64,000 nt of DNA from assembly GCF_014650915.1 (NCBI RefSeq), contig NZ_BMVW01000016.1, positions 157,840-221,839 on the forward strand, written 5' to 3'. Both the position numbers and the translations under genes were made by a program. The first letter of the stretch is position 1, and each line of letters starts with the position of its first letter. This document shows, piece by piece, positions 25,090 through 34,074 of this stretch. This stretch comes from Streptomyces poonensis. GTDB taxonomy: Bacteria; Actinomycetota; Actinomycetes; Streptomycetales; Streptomycetaceae. The notes beneath the pieces were generated by a model, which saw only the letters and a program-made list of their open reading frames with translations, made no database searches and had not been told where the DNA came from.

Positions 25090-26634
25090 TCAGGACACGA
25101 ATGCGTTGAGCTCGTTGTCCTGGGTGGTGGTGGAGGCGGTGGCGGGACGGACGGGGGAGGCGGGGCCCGCGGTCTCGCCCCGGTAACCGGGCAGTCTGCG
25201 CACCAGATCCAGCAGTTGTCTGCACTCGTCCTCGCCGGCCAGCCGGAGGGCGGCTATCTCGCGGGCGAACTTCTGCTCCCGTCTTCCGGCCTCCCTGTTG
25301 CGGAGGATCAGCTGCACCGAGCCGCCCACCGGCCCCATGGCGGCCGCCCCGAGGGCCGCGTACACCTCCCATGACCCTCCACCGCCCGAGATGGCGGTGT
25401 ACACGGTGGAGCCCACGGTGACCAGGACTTCGACGACGGGCACCCACTCCGACGCCGCGACCGGCCGGTGCCGTTCGTCGGCGAGGCGGACGATCTCCTT
25501 GTTGAGGGTGAGGTACCGGTCGAAGACATGGCCCACCGAGTCGCTGAAGGCGGCCGGGTCGTCGGTCAGCGCGTTGAAGGCCCTCATATAGCCGTGCCAG
25601 ACGGCGGAGTCGCGCAGGGTGCCGATGTCCTCCAGCGCCAGCAGGTCGAGGGCCGAGGGGGTGAGACGGTCCTGGACGGCGGCGAACATCTGCTGTCTCA
25701 GGAACACGACCAACTGCTCGGGATCGTCGATCAGCGCCGGGTTCGCGCGTGCCTCGCGTGCCTCCTGCAGGGCGATCCGGCGCAGGCTGCCCACCGGGGT
25801 GAGCGGGTAGCGGCCCAGGGCGTCGGCCAGGTTGACGTTGTAGATGAGGTCCAGCAGCTGCTTGATCTCTCCGGCGAACTCCTTGTTCCCGTCGTACACG
25901 CCCTCGACGACGTCGGTGCCGGGTGCCGTCACGAACTCCTTGTACAGGGTGTTCCGCACGACGAGCTCGCCCTTGACGTTGAGCTCGTTGCTGAAGCCGA
26001 CGACGGCGCCGAGTCTGCGCCGGAACTGGTTGATGTGCTCAGGGGCCACACCGACCTGTTCCGCGAGAAGGTCGATCTGCTTGGCGCTCAGCGCCTGGAC
26101 CTTCTCGGAGAAGGGCTGGAAGAGCCTGGACGTCGCCCGGGTGTAGTTCTCCTGGTCGTCCCAGGAGAGGCGGACGCACCGCACCCGGTCCGTGGCCGGC
26201 AGGCTCTCGACGGTCTCCTGCCAGGCGATGAGAGCGGCGCGGTCCACGTTCAGATAGGAGGGGGGCTCCTCGGCCGGGTCGTGCTCCGCCAGCAGGAAGG
26301 GCACGAGGGCGCCGGAGGCGAGGAGCTTCTGGTGTGCCGCGCGGGCCGCGCCGCCCTCGGTCAGATCACGGCTGATCGCGCGGTTGTTGTAGAAGAACGC
26401 CCGGTTGATCACGACCTGCTCGGCGTTGATGAGACTGCGGAAGTACTCGGCCCGGACCTGCCTGCCCCGCTTCCGCTCCACCTGGAGCAGGGACTTCCCC
26501 TTCTTGATCATCTTTTTGGTCATGTCCGCGGGGACCCACTGGTTGTCCAGTGACTGGGCTATCACCGCTCCCCGGGTGAGCTGCTCCGGCTCGATCGGCG
26601 TCAGTAAGGAATCGCTGCCGTTCAGGTCGATCAT
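25090..26634 (-). CDS. Uncharacterised 514-aa protein linked to NUDIX hydrolase
   Basis: I do not recognise the family. The ATG has GGGGGAG 7 nt upstream. The first ~120 residues are basic and helical (KKMIKKGKSLLQVERKRGRQ; INRAFFYNNRAISRDL). The middle has many charged helices with ELNVKGELVVRNTLYKEF near 225. Residues ~398-445 include two hydrophobic stretches (VPVVEVLVTVGSTVYTAI; YAALGAAAMGPVGGSVQLIL) which could insert in a membrane. The C-terminal 25 residues are S/T/P-rich. No enzymatic motif is obvious. It sits 55 nt after the siderophore synthetase stop and before the NUDIX gene, so may be co-transcribed with both. Confidence 0.75.
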   Translation of the reverse strand: MIDLNGSDSLLTPIEPEQLTRGAVIAQSLDNQWVPADMTKKMIKKGKSLLQVERKRGRQVRAEYFRSLINAEQVVINRAFFYNNRAISRDLTEGGAARAAHQKLLASGALVPFLLAEHDPAEEPPSYLNVDRAALIAWQETVESLPATDRVRCVRLSWDDQENYTRATSRLFQPFSEKVQALSAKQIDLLAEQVGVAPEHINQFRRRLGAVVGFSNELNVKGELVVRNTLYKEFVTAPGTDVVEGVYDGNKEFAGEIKQLLDLIYNVNLADALGRYPLTPVGSLRRIALQEAREARANPALIDDPEQLVVFLRQQMFAAVQDRLTPSALDLLALEDIGTLRDSAVWHGYMRAFNALTDDPAAFSDSVGHVFDRYLTLNKEIVRLADERHRPVAASEWVPVVEVLVTVGSTVYTAISGGGGSWEVYAALGAAAMGPVGGSVQLILRNREAGRREQKFAREIAALRLAGEDECRQLLDLVRRLPGYRGETAGPASPVRPATASTTTQDNELNAFVS

Positions 26635-26689
26635 GGCGGTACTCCCCCTGTGAGCTCCGAGGCGTTCAGTCTCTGGAGTATGGCGAGTG

Positions 26690-28231
26690 CTACACGGGGC
26701 GTACAGATGTGAAGAGGGGCGAGAGTTCCGTCCAGATGTCGCCGGAGCGCGTCGGGGAGAGACGCATGAGGGTGAGGGCCTTCGTGGGCAGGGGCTCCGC
26801 TACGAGCGATGTCCGGTCCGCCGTGCGCGGCAGGTCGGGTACGGCCGTGGACAGCGCCTCCCGGAGCGCGGGCGCCGAGCCCGCCGTCGCGCCCAGGGCG
26901 CCCGCCACCAGGGAGCCGAACAGCTTGCGGCGCAGGGCGGTCTCGTCGTCGGTGATGTTGCGGCCGGTCAGGTTCGGCAGCGGGACGCCGTGGCGGGCCA
27001 GCCGGGCCGGGCTGATCCGGATGTCGGCCAGGTCGCGGTAGACGAGCCGGACGGGGGCGCCCAGGGGGGACAGGACGACGAGCAGGTTCTGGCCGTGCGC
27101 CTCCAGGGCCACGCCCAGGTCCAGCAGGCGCAGACCGACCGCGAGCATCAGGCGGGCGAACTCGGCCAGCCAGGGGCGGGACCGGGGCAGACCGGTGGCC
27201 GGGAGGGCGGCCACCGGTACGACGCGCTCGCCGGCGCCGCTCGCCGCGTACGCGTCCGGCGGCTCGCGCAGCACCGCCGCCAGGTCCGGGGTGCCCGCGG
27301 TGACGGCGCCCAGGGTGCGGGTGACGTGCAGCAGACCGTCCGTGCGGGCGGCCACGGTCTCCGCGAACGCCGAGATCGTCATGGACCTCTCGACCGAGGC
27401 GACGGAGATGTCCCGTACGGAGGACGTCAGGCGGGAGCTCAGAGCCGTCTTGAGGTGCGGTCCGGCACCGGGGCCGCCGTCGGGGAGGGCCAGGGTGCGC
27501 AGGGACATCAAGGGGTGCGCCGCGATGCCGCCGGGTGCGGCGGGGCACTTCAGGACGTGGTCGGCCTGCCAGGGGTGGACCGGGACCAGCACCCGTCGCC
27601 CGTCGCGGAAACGGTCCGGCCAGTCGCCCACGACCCGGCAGCCGTCCGTTCCTCCGGTGAGTTCGGCCAGGCCGAGCCGGACGACCGGCCGGTGCTCCGG
27701 CGCGTACGCCAGCTGCTCGGCCACGGAGAAGCCCGGGCGGGAGCGGCAGTTGGGGTGGTAGGGGTGGCCGTCGACGATCCGCTGCTCCCACTCCGCGCTG
27801 GTGGTGGGTTCCGGACCGCCGTCCGGCTGGTCGGCGCGCGACAAGGCCAGCGAGGCGGTGCTGTCGTCGAGTTCGGCGGCGAACTGTGCACCGTACGGTA
27901 CGGCGAGGGCCGCCATCAGTCGCGCCGCCCGGTCGTGGGGACGGCCGTCGAGCCGTACCTCCGTGACGTACCCGGTGGTCGCGTACGGGTCCGGATGCGG
28001 GCCGTGCAGTCTGCGCCCGTCGGTGAGATGGAGGGTCATACCGTCGTGGCCGGGCTCGCGGCGCGCGATCCAGGGCAGCGGCTCGTACGCGAGGGCGCGC
28101 CACAGCCGGGTCAGCACGGCCGCGCGGGCGCCGGGGAGCGCGTCCGCGTACGGCCGTGCCAGATCGGGGCGTACGGCGGCGAGTTCCTCGGCGAGCGCGG
28201 CCTCGGCCTCGGGCGCGGGGGGACGGTGCAC
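26690..28231 (-). CDS. IucA/IucC-family NRPS-independent siderophore synthetase (first of pair)
   Basis: About 513 aa. NIS-synthetase landmarks: GHPYHPNCRSRPGFS, VPVHPWQADHV, the ATP/substrate core LKTALSSRLTSSVRDISVAS, and EAHGQNLLVVLSP with YRDLADIR near the C-terminus. These enzymes adenylate a carboxylate (often citrate or succinyl-cadaverine) and condense it with an amine or alcohol. The GTG at 28231 is chosen: GAGGAG lies 7 nt upstream and the conserved domain starts immediately. In-frame ATGs at 28399/28408 would give an unusual R/P-rich extension and leave almost no promoter space. Divergent from a second synthetase. Confidence 0.85.
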   Translation of the reverse strand: MHRPPAPEAEAALAEELAAVRPDLARPYADALPGARAAVLTRLWRALAYEPLPWIARREPGHDGMTLHLTDGRRLHGPHPDPYATTGYVTEVRLDGRPHDRAARLMAALAVPYGAQFAAELDDSTASLALSRADQPDGGPEPTTSAEWEQRIVDGHPYHPNCRSRPGFSVAEQLAYAPEHRPVVRLGLAELTGGTDGCRVVGDWPDRFRDGRRVLVPVHPWQADHVLKCPAAPGGIAAHPLMSLRTLALPDGGPGAGPHLKTALSSRLTSSVRDISVASVERSMTISAFAETVAARTDGLLHVTRTLGAVTAGTPDLAAVLREPPDAYAASGAGERVVPVAALPATGLPRSRPWLAEFARLMLAVGLRLLDLGVALEAHGQNLLVVLSPLGAPVRLVYRDLADIRISPARLARHGVPLPNLTGRNITDDETALRRKLFGSLVAGALGATAGSAPALREALSTAVPDLPRTADRTSLVAEPLPTKALTLMRLSPTRSGDIWTELSPLFTSVRPV

Positions 28232-28276
28232 GAGCGGGCTCCTCGGGTACGGAATCGGTGCGGGGGCGGCGTACGG

Positions 28277-28323
28277 CGGACACCGGCGCGCCGCGGCGGA
28301 CAGCCGTGCGCCGCCGGTGTCCG
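28277..28323. repeat. 12-bp inverted repeat between the siderophore synthetases
   Basis: CGGACACCGGCG (28277-28288) pairs with CGCCGGTGTCCG (28312-28323) across 23 nt. It lies in the ~190-bp divergent interval. A DmdR/IdeR-type iron box was sought and not found; whether this is regulatory is unknown. Confidence 0.5.
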
Positions 28324-28420
28324 CGTGCGCCGGCACGGCTTCACGTCGACGTGCACGGACGGCCGGAACGGGCCCATGCCGGCGTACGGCGACAGACATA
28401 CTGATCATCCAGCGCACCGT

Positions 28421-29965
28421 ATGGAACGAATGGACCCCGTGGACGCCATGCAGGATGCCATGCACCCCTGGGACGACGTCGGCGCGACGGCCGACGCGTA
28501 CGCCGCCGCTCCGCTCCTCAATTGTCTGCTGCGGGAGGTGGGGGAGCGGACCGGGCCGGACGAGTACCGGCTGAAAACCACCGGGCAGCTGCTGCGGGTC
28601 CGCGGCACCAGACGCCCCGCCGACCCCGAACTGCACAGAGACGGCCTCTGGCACCGCCTCACCCACGCCGAACTGGTCAAACTCACCGCCGAGGTGCTGC
28701 GCCGCCACACCGGGCTCGTCAACTCCGAAGTGCCCGCCGAGATGCTCGACAGCCGGGATGCGGTGGCCGCCGTCCTCGCCGCACGCGCGCGCGTGACGCC
28801 GCCCGGCGACCCGTACCTCCGCTCGGAGCAGTCACTGATCACCGGGCATCCGCATCACCCCGCCCCCAAGGCCCGCGGCGGCGGCCCGGTCGCGGGCTGG
28901 CTGCCGTACGCGCCCGAGGCGTACGCCCGGTTTCCGCTCACGCTGCTCGGGGTGCGTGAGGACGTGCTCGTGGAGGAGGGCGACACCGCGGCCCTGGACG
29001 CCCTCGGCACAGCCCCGCCCGGCTACCGGCTGCTGCCCGCGCACCCCTGGCAGCTGTCCCTCGTCGGGCGGGAGCTGGCGGAGGCGTTCACGGACGGGCG
29101 ACTGGTGCGGGTCGGTCCCGCGCCGTACGAGGTGTGGCCCACGGCGGCGATCCGCACGGTGTACGTCCCCGGGACGGTGCGGAGGGGCGATGACCGTGAT
29201 CTCTTCCTCAAGTTCAGCCTGGACGTGCGCATCACCAACGACATCCGCCGGCTCTGGCGCCACGACCTGCTGAAACTCCGCCGTACGGATGCCGCGACGG
29301 CCGCCGCCTTCGCCGCTCTGCCCGGCCCGGCGGCGTGGCTGAGCGACCGCGGCTACCGCACCGCGCGTTTCGCCTTCGAGGAGCTGGCCGTGCTGGTGCG
29401 CGACGGGCTGCGGGAGCACGTCGCGCCCGGTTCCGGTGCGACGCCGCTGCTCGTGGCCGCGCTGGTGGAGGGGTTCGACGGCAATCCGCTGGACCGCGTC
29501 ACGGACCCGGCGGCCTGGTGGGAGGCGTATCTGCGGCACATGGTGCCCCCGGTGCTGGAGGCCTTCGCGCGGCACGGCGTCGTCCTGGAGGCGCACGCGC
29601 AGAACAGCCTGGTCGCCGTGGACGACGCCGGTCTGCCCGTACAGGCGCTGTTCCGGGACGCGGAGGGCGTGAAGCTGCTGCCGGACGTCTCCCGGGCCGC
29701 CGGGTGGGAGCGGCTGGTGTACTGCCTGGTCGTCAACCACCTGATGGAGCTGGCGGCGGTGCTGGCCGAGCGGTGGCCGGGCTTCGACCCGTGGCCGGCC
29801 GTACGGCGGGAGCTGGCCGCCCGCCGTGACGAGGTGCCGGAGGCCGCGGAGCTGCTCGCCTCGCCCACCCTCCCCGGGAAGACGAACCTCCTGCTCCGCT
29901 GGACGGGCGCGGACGGGGCGGACGCCCGTTATCTGCCGCTGCCCAACCCGCTCCACCGCGGCTGA
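28421..29965 (+). CDS. IucA/IucC-family NRPS-independent siderophore synthetase (second of pair)
   Basis: 514 aa, paralogous to the divergent synthetase. Seen: SLITGHPHHPAPKARGG, LLPAHPWQLSLVG, the diagnostic LFLKFSLDVRITNDIRRLWR core, EAHAQNSLVAVDD and FRDAEGVKLLPD. NIS enzymes catalyse ATP-dependent amide or ester formation. The start is uncertain: ATG at 28421 or, 9 nt on, 28430; neither has a classical Shine-Dalgarno. Two adjacent NIS synthetases suggest a two-step assembly of a citrate- or hydroxamate-type siderophore, but no monooxygenase, decarboxylase or exporter lies nearby. Confidence 0.88.
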   Translation: MERMDPVDAMQDAMHPWDDVGATADAYAAAPLLNCLLREVGERTGPDEYRLKTTGQLLRVRGTRRPADPELHRDGLWHRLTHAELVKLTAEVLRRHTGLVNSEVPAEMLDSRDAVAAVLAARARVTPPGDPYLRSEQSLITGHPHHPAPKARGGGPVAGWLPYAPEAYARFPLTLLGVREDVLVEEGDTAALDALGTAPPGYRLLPAHPWQLSLVGRELAEAFTDGRLVRVGPAPYEVWPTAAIRTVYVPGTVRRGDDRDLFLKFSLDVRITNDIRRLWRHDLLKLRRTDAATAAAFAALPGPAAWLSDRGYRTARFAFEELAVLVRDGLREHVAPGSGATPLLVAALVEGFDGNPLDRVTDPAAWWEAYLRHMVPPVLEAFARHGVVLEAHAQNSLVAVDDAGLPVQALFRDAEGVKLLPDVSRAAGWERLVYCLVVNHLMELAAVLAERWPGFDPWPAVRRELAARRDEVPEAAELLASPTLPGKTNLLLRWTGADGADARYLPLPNPLHRG

Positions 29966-29977
29966 CGCCCTCGGGAA

Positions 29978-31192
29978 TCAGCCCGCGTGGTCGTCGTGGC
30001 CCCGCAGGTGCAGTGAGCGCAGGGCCGCTTCGAGGGCGAAGCGGTGGTCGGGGTCGGCGAGCCGGTCGCCCAGGTAGGTGTCCAGGTTCCGCAGGCGGTA
30101 GCGGACGGTCTGGGCGTGCACGCCCAGCATCTCGCCCACCTGCTCGGCGGGCGCCCGGGTGGAGACGTGCACCCGGAGCGTCTCGACGAGCCGGTCGCGC
30201 CGGCTGGCGGGGAGCCCGTCGAGCGGGGCCAGTTCGCGGGCCGCGAGGTGGTCGACGAGGGCGGGGTCGGACAGCAGCCACAGCGTGGTCAGGTGGTCCT
30301 CGCAGGCGACCAGCGGGGCGTCGGGCACCACACCGTCGTCGACGAGCTGGAGCACGCGGCGCGCCCAGCGGACGGAGTCGGCGGCCTGGGCGAGCGGTAC
30401 GGTCAGGCCCAGGGCGGCGCGGGTGTCGGCCAGGGCCGTGCGGAGCATCGCGAGGCGCTGCGGGGTGAGGTCCCCGGGGACCAGCAGGTGCGGCTGCGGG
30501 ATGTCGAGATCGGTGAGGACATCGTCGTCGAGAGACGCCTGGATGCGGTCCGGCACCGGAGGGCGGAAGGCGACGAGGGTGCAGGTGCGGGGCAGTTCCC
30601 AGGCGGCGGCCTCGCACAGTTCGGAGACGGCCGTCTGGGGCAGCGGCGGCGCGGCCATGATCAGGTGCAGTAACTGTCTTCGTAACGCGGACACCTCGGA
30701 CACGGCCCGCTCCCGCACCTCCGCGTACCCCTCGCGGGAGACCGCCTCCAACTCCTCGACGTAGGCGAAGAGGGCGTCGGCGAAGGAGAGCACGAGGGCG
30801 GGGGAGAGGTTGTGCTGCCGCCCGATCGACTTGGCCCGGCGCAGCGCGATACGGGCGCCGAGCCGGTACGCGCCCTGCAGGGTCCCCAGGTCGCGGCCCT
30901 CGTAGGCCTCCACCCGGCCGAACCTGCGCAGCAGTTCGTCCCGCAGTTCCGAGCTCTTGCCGGGGTCGGCCACCCGGTCCACGAAGCCGAGCAGCGCCTG
31001 TTCCACGCCCTGCCGGATCGTGTCCCCGTTCGGCCCGTTGAGCAGCCGGCCGTACACCGGGTAGGCGCGGGTGACCTCCGCCCGTATCTCGTTCAGCAGT
31101 CCGGGGAGTTCCGGACGTATGAAGGCCGCGAACCCCCTGGGGAGGGGGCCGAGCGGTTCGCCGACCTCCGGAGACCGTGCGGTTGCGGGCAT
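29978..31192 (-). CDS. PucR/CdaR-type transcriptional regulator
   Basis: 404 aa; ATG preceded by AAGGGG. The C-terminal HTH_30 (LRVHVSTRAPAEQVGEMLGV, followed by HAQTVRYRLRNLDTYLG) and the preceding GGDEF-like mid-domain are typical of PucR/CdaR regulators of catabolic genes. The N-terminal ~160 residues (FAAFIRPELPGLLNEIRAEV, ETVRRAY-like helices) act as a sensing region in relatives. It converges with the second siderophore synthetase and lies behind the secreted-protein block; target genes unknown, possibly the lipid-uptake genes. Confidence 0.85.
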   Translation of the reverse strand: MPATARSPEVGEPLGPLPRGFAAFIRPELPGLLNEIRAEVTRAYPVYGRLLNGPNGDTIRQGVEQALLGFVDRVADPGKSSELRDELLRRFGRVEAYEGRDLGTLQGAYRLGARIALRRAKSIGRQHNLSPALVLSFADALFAYVEELEAVSREGYAEVRERAVSEVSALRRQLLHLIMAAPPLPQTAVSELCEAAAWELPRTCTLVAFRPPVPDRIQASLDDDVLTDLDIPQPHLLVPGDLTPQRLAMLRTALADTRAALGLTVPLAQAADSVRWARRVLQLVDDGVVPDAPLVACEDHLTTLWLLSDPALVDHLAARELAPLDGLPASRRDRLVETLRVHVSTRAPAEQVGEMLGVHAQTVRYRLRNLDTYLGDRLADPDHRFALEAALRSLHLRGHDDHAG

Positions 31193-31225
31193 GAGTCACC
31201 CCTTGCTCTGCGAGGTGTGCGGCGG

Positions 31226-31291
31226 GGTGGCCCGGCCGGGCACCGTCCCGTCCGGTGGCGGACGGGACGGACGGTGCCGGACCGGGCCACC
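31226..31291 (-). terminator. Very long hairpin upstream of PucR gene
   Basis: Nested arms: GGTGGCCCGG (31226-31235) with CCGGGCCACC (31282-31291), and GGCACCGTCCCGTCCG (31239-31254) with 31259-31278 containing one small bulge. The combined stem approaches 26 bp. It lies ~130 nt beyond the stop of the leftward secreted-protein gene, so is best explained as its terminator, isolating the PucR gene. Confidence 0.75.
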
Positions 31292-31423
31292 AGGTGACGC
31301 CGGTCTGGGAAGCTGAAGCTAAATCAACTTCCGTGCTTTGTACACAGTTTGAGCACGGTCGGCGCACAGGGGCGGGAGATGGTCACCGGGACGACTGTGA
31401 GCCGCCGCCGGCCCCGTGGCCGC

Positions 31424-32374
31424 TCACTTGACGGCGGAGTGCCAGTTCTCCGCGAGCACCTTGCCCGCGTCGGGGACGACGGTGCCGGGCGCGGTGAGGC
31501 CGGCGAGGTGGGTCTGCGCGTTGTTGAGGGTGAGGCTGTTGTTCCCGGCGGCGGAGGGCAGCCCGGTCTTCGCGTTGACCGCCAGGTTGATCAGGCCGAC
31601 GTTCAGACCGCAGCCGGTGGCTCCGGGGACCGCGAAGGTGCTGTCGTTCTGCGGGGCACCGGTGAGGTCGATCCGGCTCATCTCGCCGGCCTCGTCGACC
31701 GTGCCGTCGCCCTTGAAGAAGCTCATGCCGAACGCCGGGTAGTCGAGGTTCCTCGGACGCAGCACGATCGGGTTGGACTTCGTCCCGATGTAGCAGTTGT
31801 CGCCCAGGAGCGGGTTCTCCAGGTGGATACGGACCGGCAGGGCGATGATGGGCATGTCCGTGAGGACGCCCGCGGTCTGGTCGAAGGCGTAGGGCGCGCC
31901 GACGGACTCCATGGTGGCGGTGATGCTGTTGAGCCTGGAGTCGTCGAGCGTCTTGCAGATGCCGGTGATCACCGGTATGTCGCTCGGACACATCAGTCCG
32001 AGCAGGCCGCCGGGCACCTTGGCGGGGTCGGCGACGAGCGCGCCGGAGGCAGGGGCGACGACGGTGCTGCTGCCGTCCGCGTTCTGCACGACGCCGACCT
32101 GGAGGTTGGTCTTCCCCGTGGTCACCGTGGTCTTGCCCAGCTTGATGGAGCCGCTGGCGGACGTCGACACCACGCACTGCGGGGTCTTGTCGAAGCCGTC
32201 GGCGGCCAGCATCGCCGGGTTGTCCACGGGGCAGCGGTCGAAGGGGGCCCACTCGCCGTTCAGCGCGGGGCCGGTGGCGGCGGTGGCGGTGCCCAGGGAG
32301 GCGAAGATGCCGAGCGCGGTGCCGAGCGTGGTGGCGGCGGTCGCGAGTCTCGTACGGCGGGAGAAGCGGGGCAT
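31424..32374 (-). CDS. Secreted hypothetical protein of the mce-linked region
   Basis: 316 aa with a Sec-type signal peptide (TAATTLGTALGIFASLGTATAA). The mature protein is beta-rich with paired cysteines (FDRCPV, PQCVVS, LMCPSD, GICKTL, DNCYIG, GCGLNVG). I recognise no catalytic motif. It lies last in a leftward block of four secreted proteins that diverges from an mce lipid-import operon, suggesting a role in extracellular lipid/sterol handling (inference). Confidence 0.75.
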   Translation of the reverse strand: MPRFSRRTRLATAATTLGTALGIFASLGTATAATGPALNGEWAPFDRCPVDNPAMLAADGFDKTPQCVVSTSASGSIKLGKTTVTTGKTNLQVGVVQNADGSSTVVAPASGALVADPAKVPGGLLGLMCPSDIPVITGICKTLDDSRLNSITATMESVGAPYAFDQTAGVLTDMPIIALPVRIHLENPLLGDNCYIGTKSNPIVLRPRNLDYPAFGMSFFKGDGTVDEAGEMSRIDLTGAPQNDSTFAVPGATGCGLNVGLINLAVNAKTGLPSAAGNNSLTLNNAQTHLAGLTAPGTVVPDAGKVLAENWHSAVK

Positions 32375-32423
32375 GGGGTGGCCTTTCGTGGCGGAGGGAG
32401 GGGAACGGGAGAGGTGGGACGGC

Positions 32424-34016
32424 TCAGCGTTCGGGGACGGGGATCACGTAGGGCTGCAGGTCGCGGGTGCACTGGGCTGCGCGGAGATCGCCGTCCCCGA
32501 AGTCCGGGTCGAACGGCAGGCACGTCTGGCCCTGGATCTGCTTGACGTAGTTGCCGGGTCCCGAGACGGAGGCGGTGAGGAGGCGGTCGAGGTTCTCGCC
32601 GGCGGCGGTGCCGCAGCCGGTGAAGGCGGGGATGGTCATCTCGCCGGTCAGGGGGCCGCCGGAGGTGAGCATGTAGCCAGTGGCCATCTCGGGCGGGGCG
32701 TGTTCTCCGATGCCGTACAGAACGAGATGATCACCGGGATGGTTCGCGGGATCCGGATCGATGGAGCTGAGCGGCTTCTCGGTTCTGCAGTTCGGCCCGA
32801 CGTCCAGGGGGGTGCCGTTGACCTTGAGATCGGTCACGCGCAGGACTATGGGAACCCGGACGACCGTCTCAGCCCTGAGCTTCTCCCCCACCGTGCTGTC
32901 GGTGCTGACGGTCATCGGGCCCGTCTGTTCCATCACCATGGTGGCTGTCGTCGGAGTGAACCCGAAGGTGAGGAAGGTGGCCTTGAAAGGAGGTGACTCC
33001 TTGCGCCCCTGGTAGTGCAGCCGCCCCTCGGACACGGCCAGGAAGTGGAGGCTGCCGTCTTCGCCGACCACGAGTTCGGGGAAATCGTCCTGCTCGATCA
33101 GCACGCAGTACACGGGGAGGAGCGAGGCGCCGCCCAGCTTCCTCACGTTCGAGTAGCCGGTGGTGTACGCGTTGAGGGACAGTGACGTGAACGGGTGCTC
33201 GTCGTCGTAGCGGCACTGTGGTGCGTCGCGGCGGTCCTGGACGGTACCTCCGGGTGTGCTCTCCTCCACTTCCGGCGCCTGATCCCGCTGCTGCCGCTCC
33301 GGCTCGTCCGTCGGCCCGGCGGACGAAGGGTCGGGCGGCCCGGACGGAGAGTCCGGCCGGGACGGCGATCCACCCGGCTCCGGCGTGGCCGAGCCGACCG
33401 GCACGGTGGCCAGCAGCCCCTTGCCCGGTGCGTCCTCGGCGGGGGTGCAGTCGACGGTGACCGAGCCGGGTCCGGCGGCGGCACCGTCCGCTGTCGCGAG
33501 TGCCACGTCGATGGCGAGATTCCCGGCGGAGAACGTCAGGTCGCCATCGCCCTGCCCGGTCACCGACGGGACATCACCCGTCGTGGTCAGCGTCAGCGGA
33601 CCGGACCCGGGCAGGGTGACCGGCTCCGCCGTGCCGCGCCAGGTCGCCTCCGCGGCGGCCTCGTTCTGGGTGACGCCGACGGTGAGGCGGGTGGCGGCCT
33701 GCGCGGTGGCGGCTGAGAGCGGGGTGAGGTCCGCGACCGCCTCGGCCGGGAGTTCCACGGTGGTGGTGACATCGGTGGGCGAGAACGCCTCCCCCGTGTT
33801 CACCCGGTCCGGGAAGTCCGCCGAGATCCGTACCGTCGCGGGCTGCGTACCCGAGGGAAGCGTGCAGGCGTAGGGGAGTTGAGCGTCGATCGTCTGGGTG
33901 CCCGCAGCGACGGCCCCGGCCGGGACCATGGCGGCGAGCACGACGAACGCGCCGATCGCCGCGGTCCTGGCACGGACACGGGGGCTCCGCGGTGCGGCGG
34001 GACGGTGGCTTCGCAA
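32424..34016 (-). CDS. Secreted DUF6801-like protein
   Basis: 530 aa. Signal peptide (AAIGAFVVLAAMVPAGAVA), then residues ~45-195 (IDAQLPYACTLPSGTQPATV, WRGTAEPVTLPGSGPLTLTT) resemble the DUF6801 beta-domain. A low-complexity linker rich in P/S/D/E (about 205-265) connects to a C-terminal domain with cysteines near PVYCVLIEQ, GPNCRTEK, FTGCGTAAG and CLPFDPDFG. Secreted, possibly wall-associated. Found near mce/sterol loci in Streptomyces as I recall; function not known. Confidence 0.7.
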   Translation of the reverse strand: MRSHRPAAPRSPRVRARTAAIGAFVVLAAMVPAGAVAAGTQTIDAQLPYACTLPSGTQPATVRISADFPDRVNTGEAFSPTDVTTTVELPAEAVADLTPLSAATAQAATRLTVGVTQNEAAAEATWRGTAEPVTLPGSGPLTLTTTGDVPSVTGQGDGDLTFSAGNLAIDVALATADGAAAGPGSVTVDCTPAEDAPGKGLLATVPVGSATPEPGGSPSRPDSPSGPPDPSSAGPTDEPERQQRDQAPEVEESTPGGTVQDRRDAPQCRYDDEHPFTSLSLNAYTTGYSNVRKLGGASLLPVYCVLIEQDDFPELVVGEDGSLHFLAVSEGRLHYQGRKESPPFKATFLTFGFTPTTATMVMEQTGPMTVSTDSTVGEKLRAETVVRVPIVLRVTDLKVNGTPLDVGPNCRTEKPLSSIDPDPANHPGDHLVLYGIGEHAPPEMATGYMLTSGGPLTGEMTIPAFTGCGTAAGENLDRLLTASVSGPGNYVKQIQGQTCLPFDPDFGDGDLRAAQCTRDLQPYVIPVPER

Positions 34017-34074
34017 TGCTGCTCCACTCGAGTTGTTCGGTCGGAGGACGGAGGAGGACGAGGCCGGTGGCGCC

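Noticed and set aside
28232..28408. N-terminal extension of the minus-strand siderophore synthetase to ATG 28399/28408
   Set aside because: It would be R/P/A-rich and non-conserved and leave no promoter space; the GTG at 28231 has a good ribosome site.
26687..28420. Plus-strand extension upstream of the second siderophore synthetase
   Set aside because: The open frame continues far left only because high GC removes stops. The conserved NIS region starts after 28421 and the extension is antisense to the first synthetase.
28232..28420. DmdR/IdeR iron box in the siderophore interval
   Set aside because: No sequence close to TTAGGTTAGGCTAACCTAA could be found by eye.
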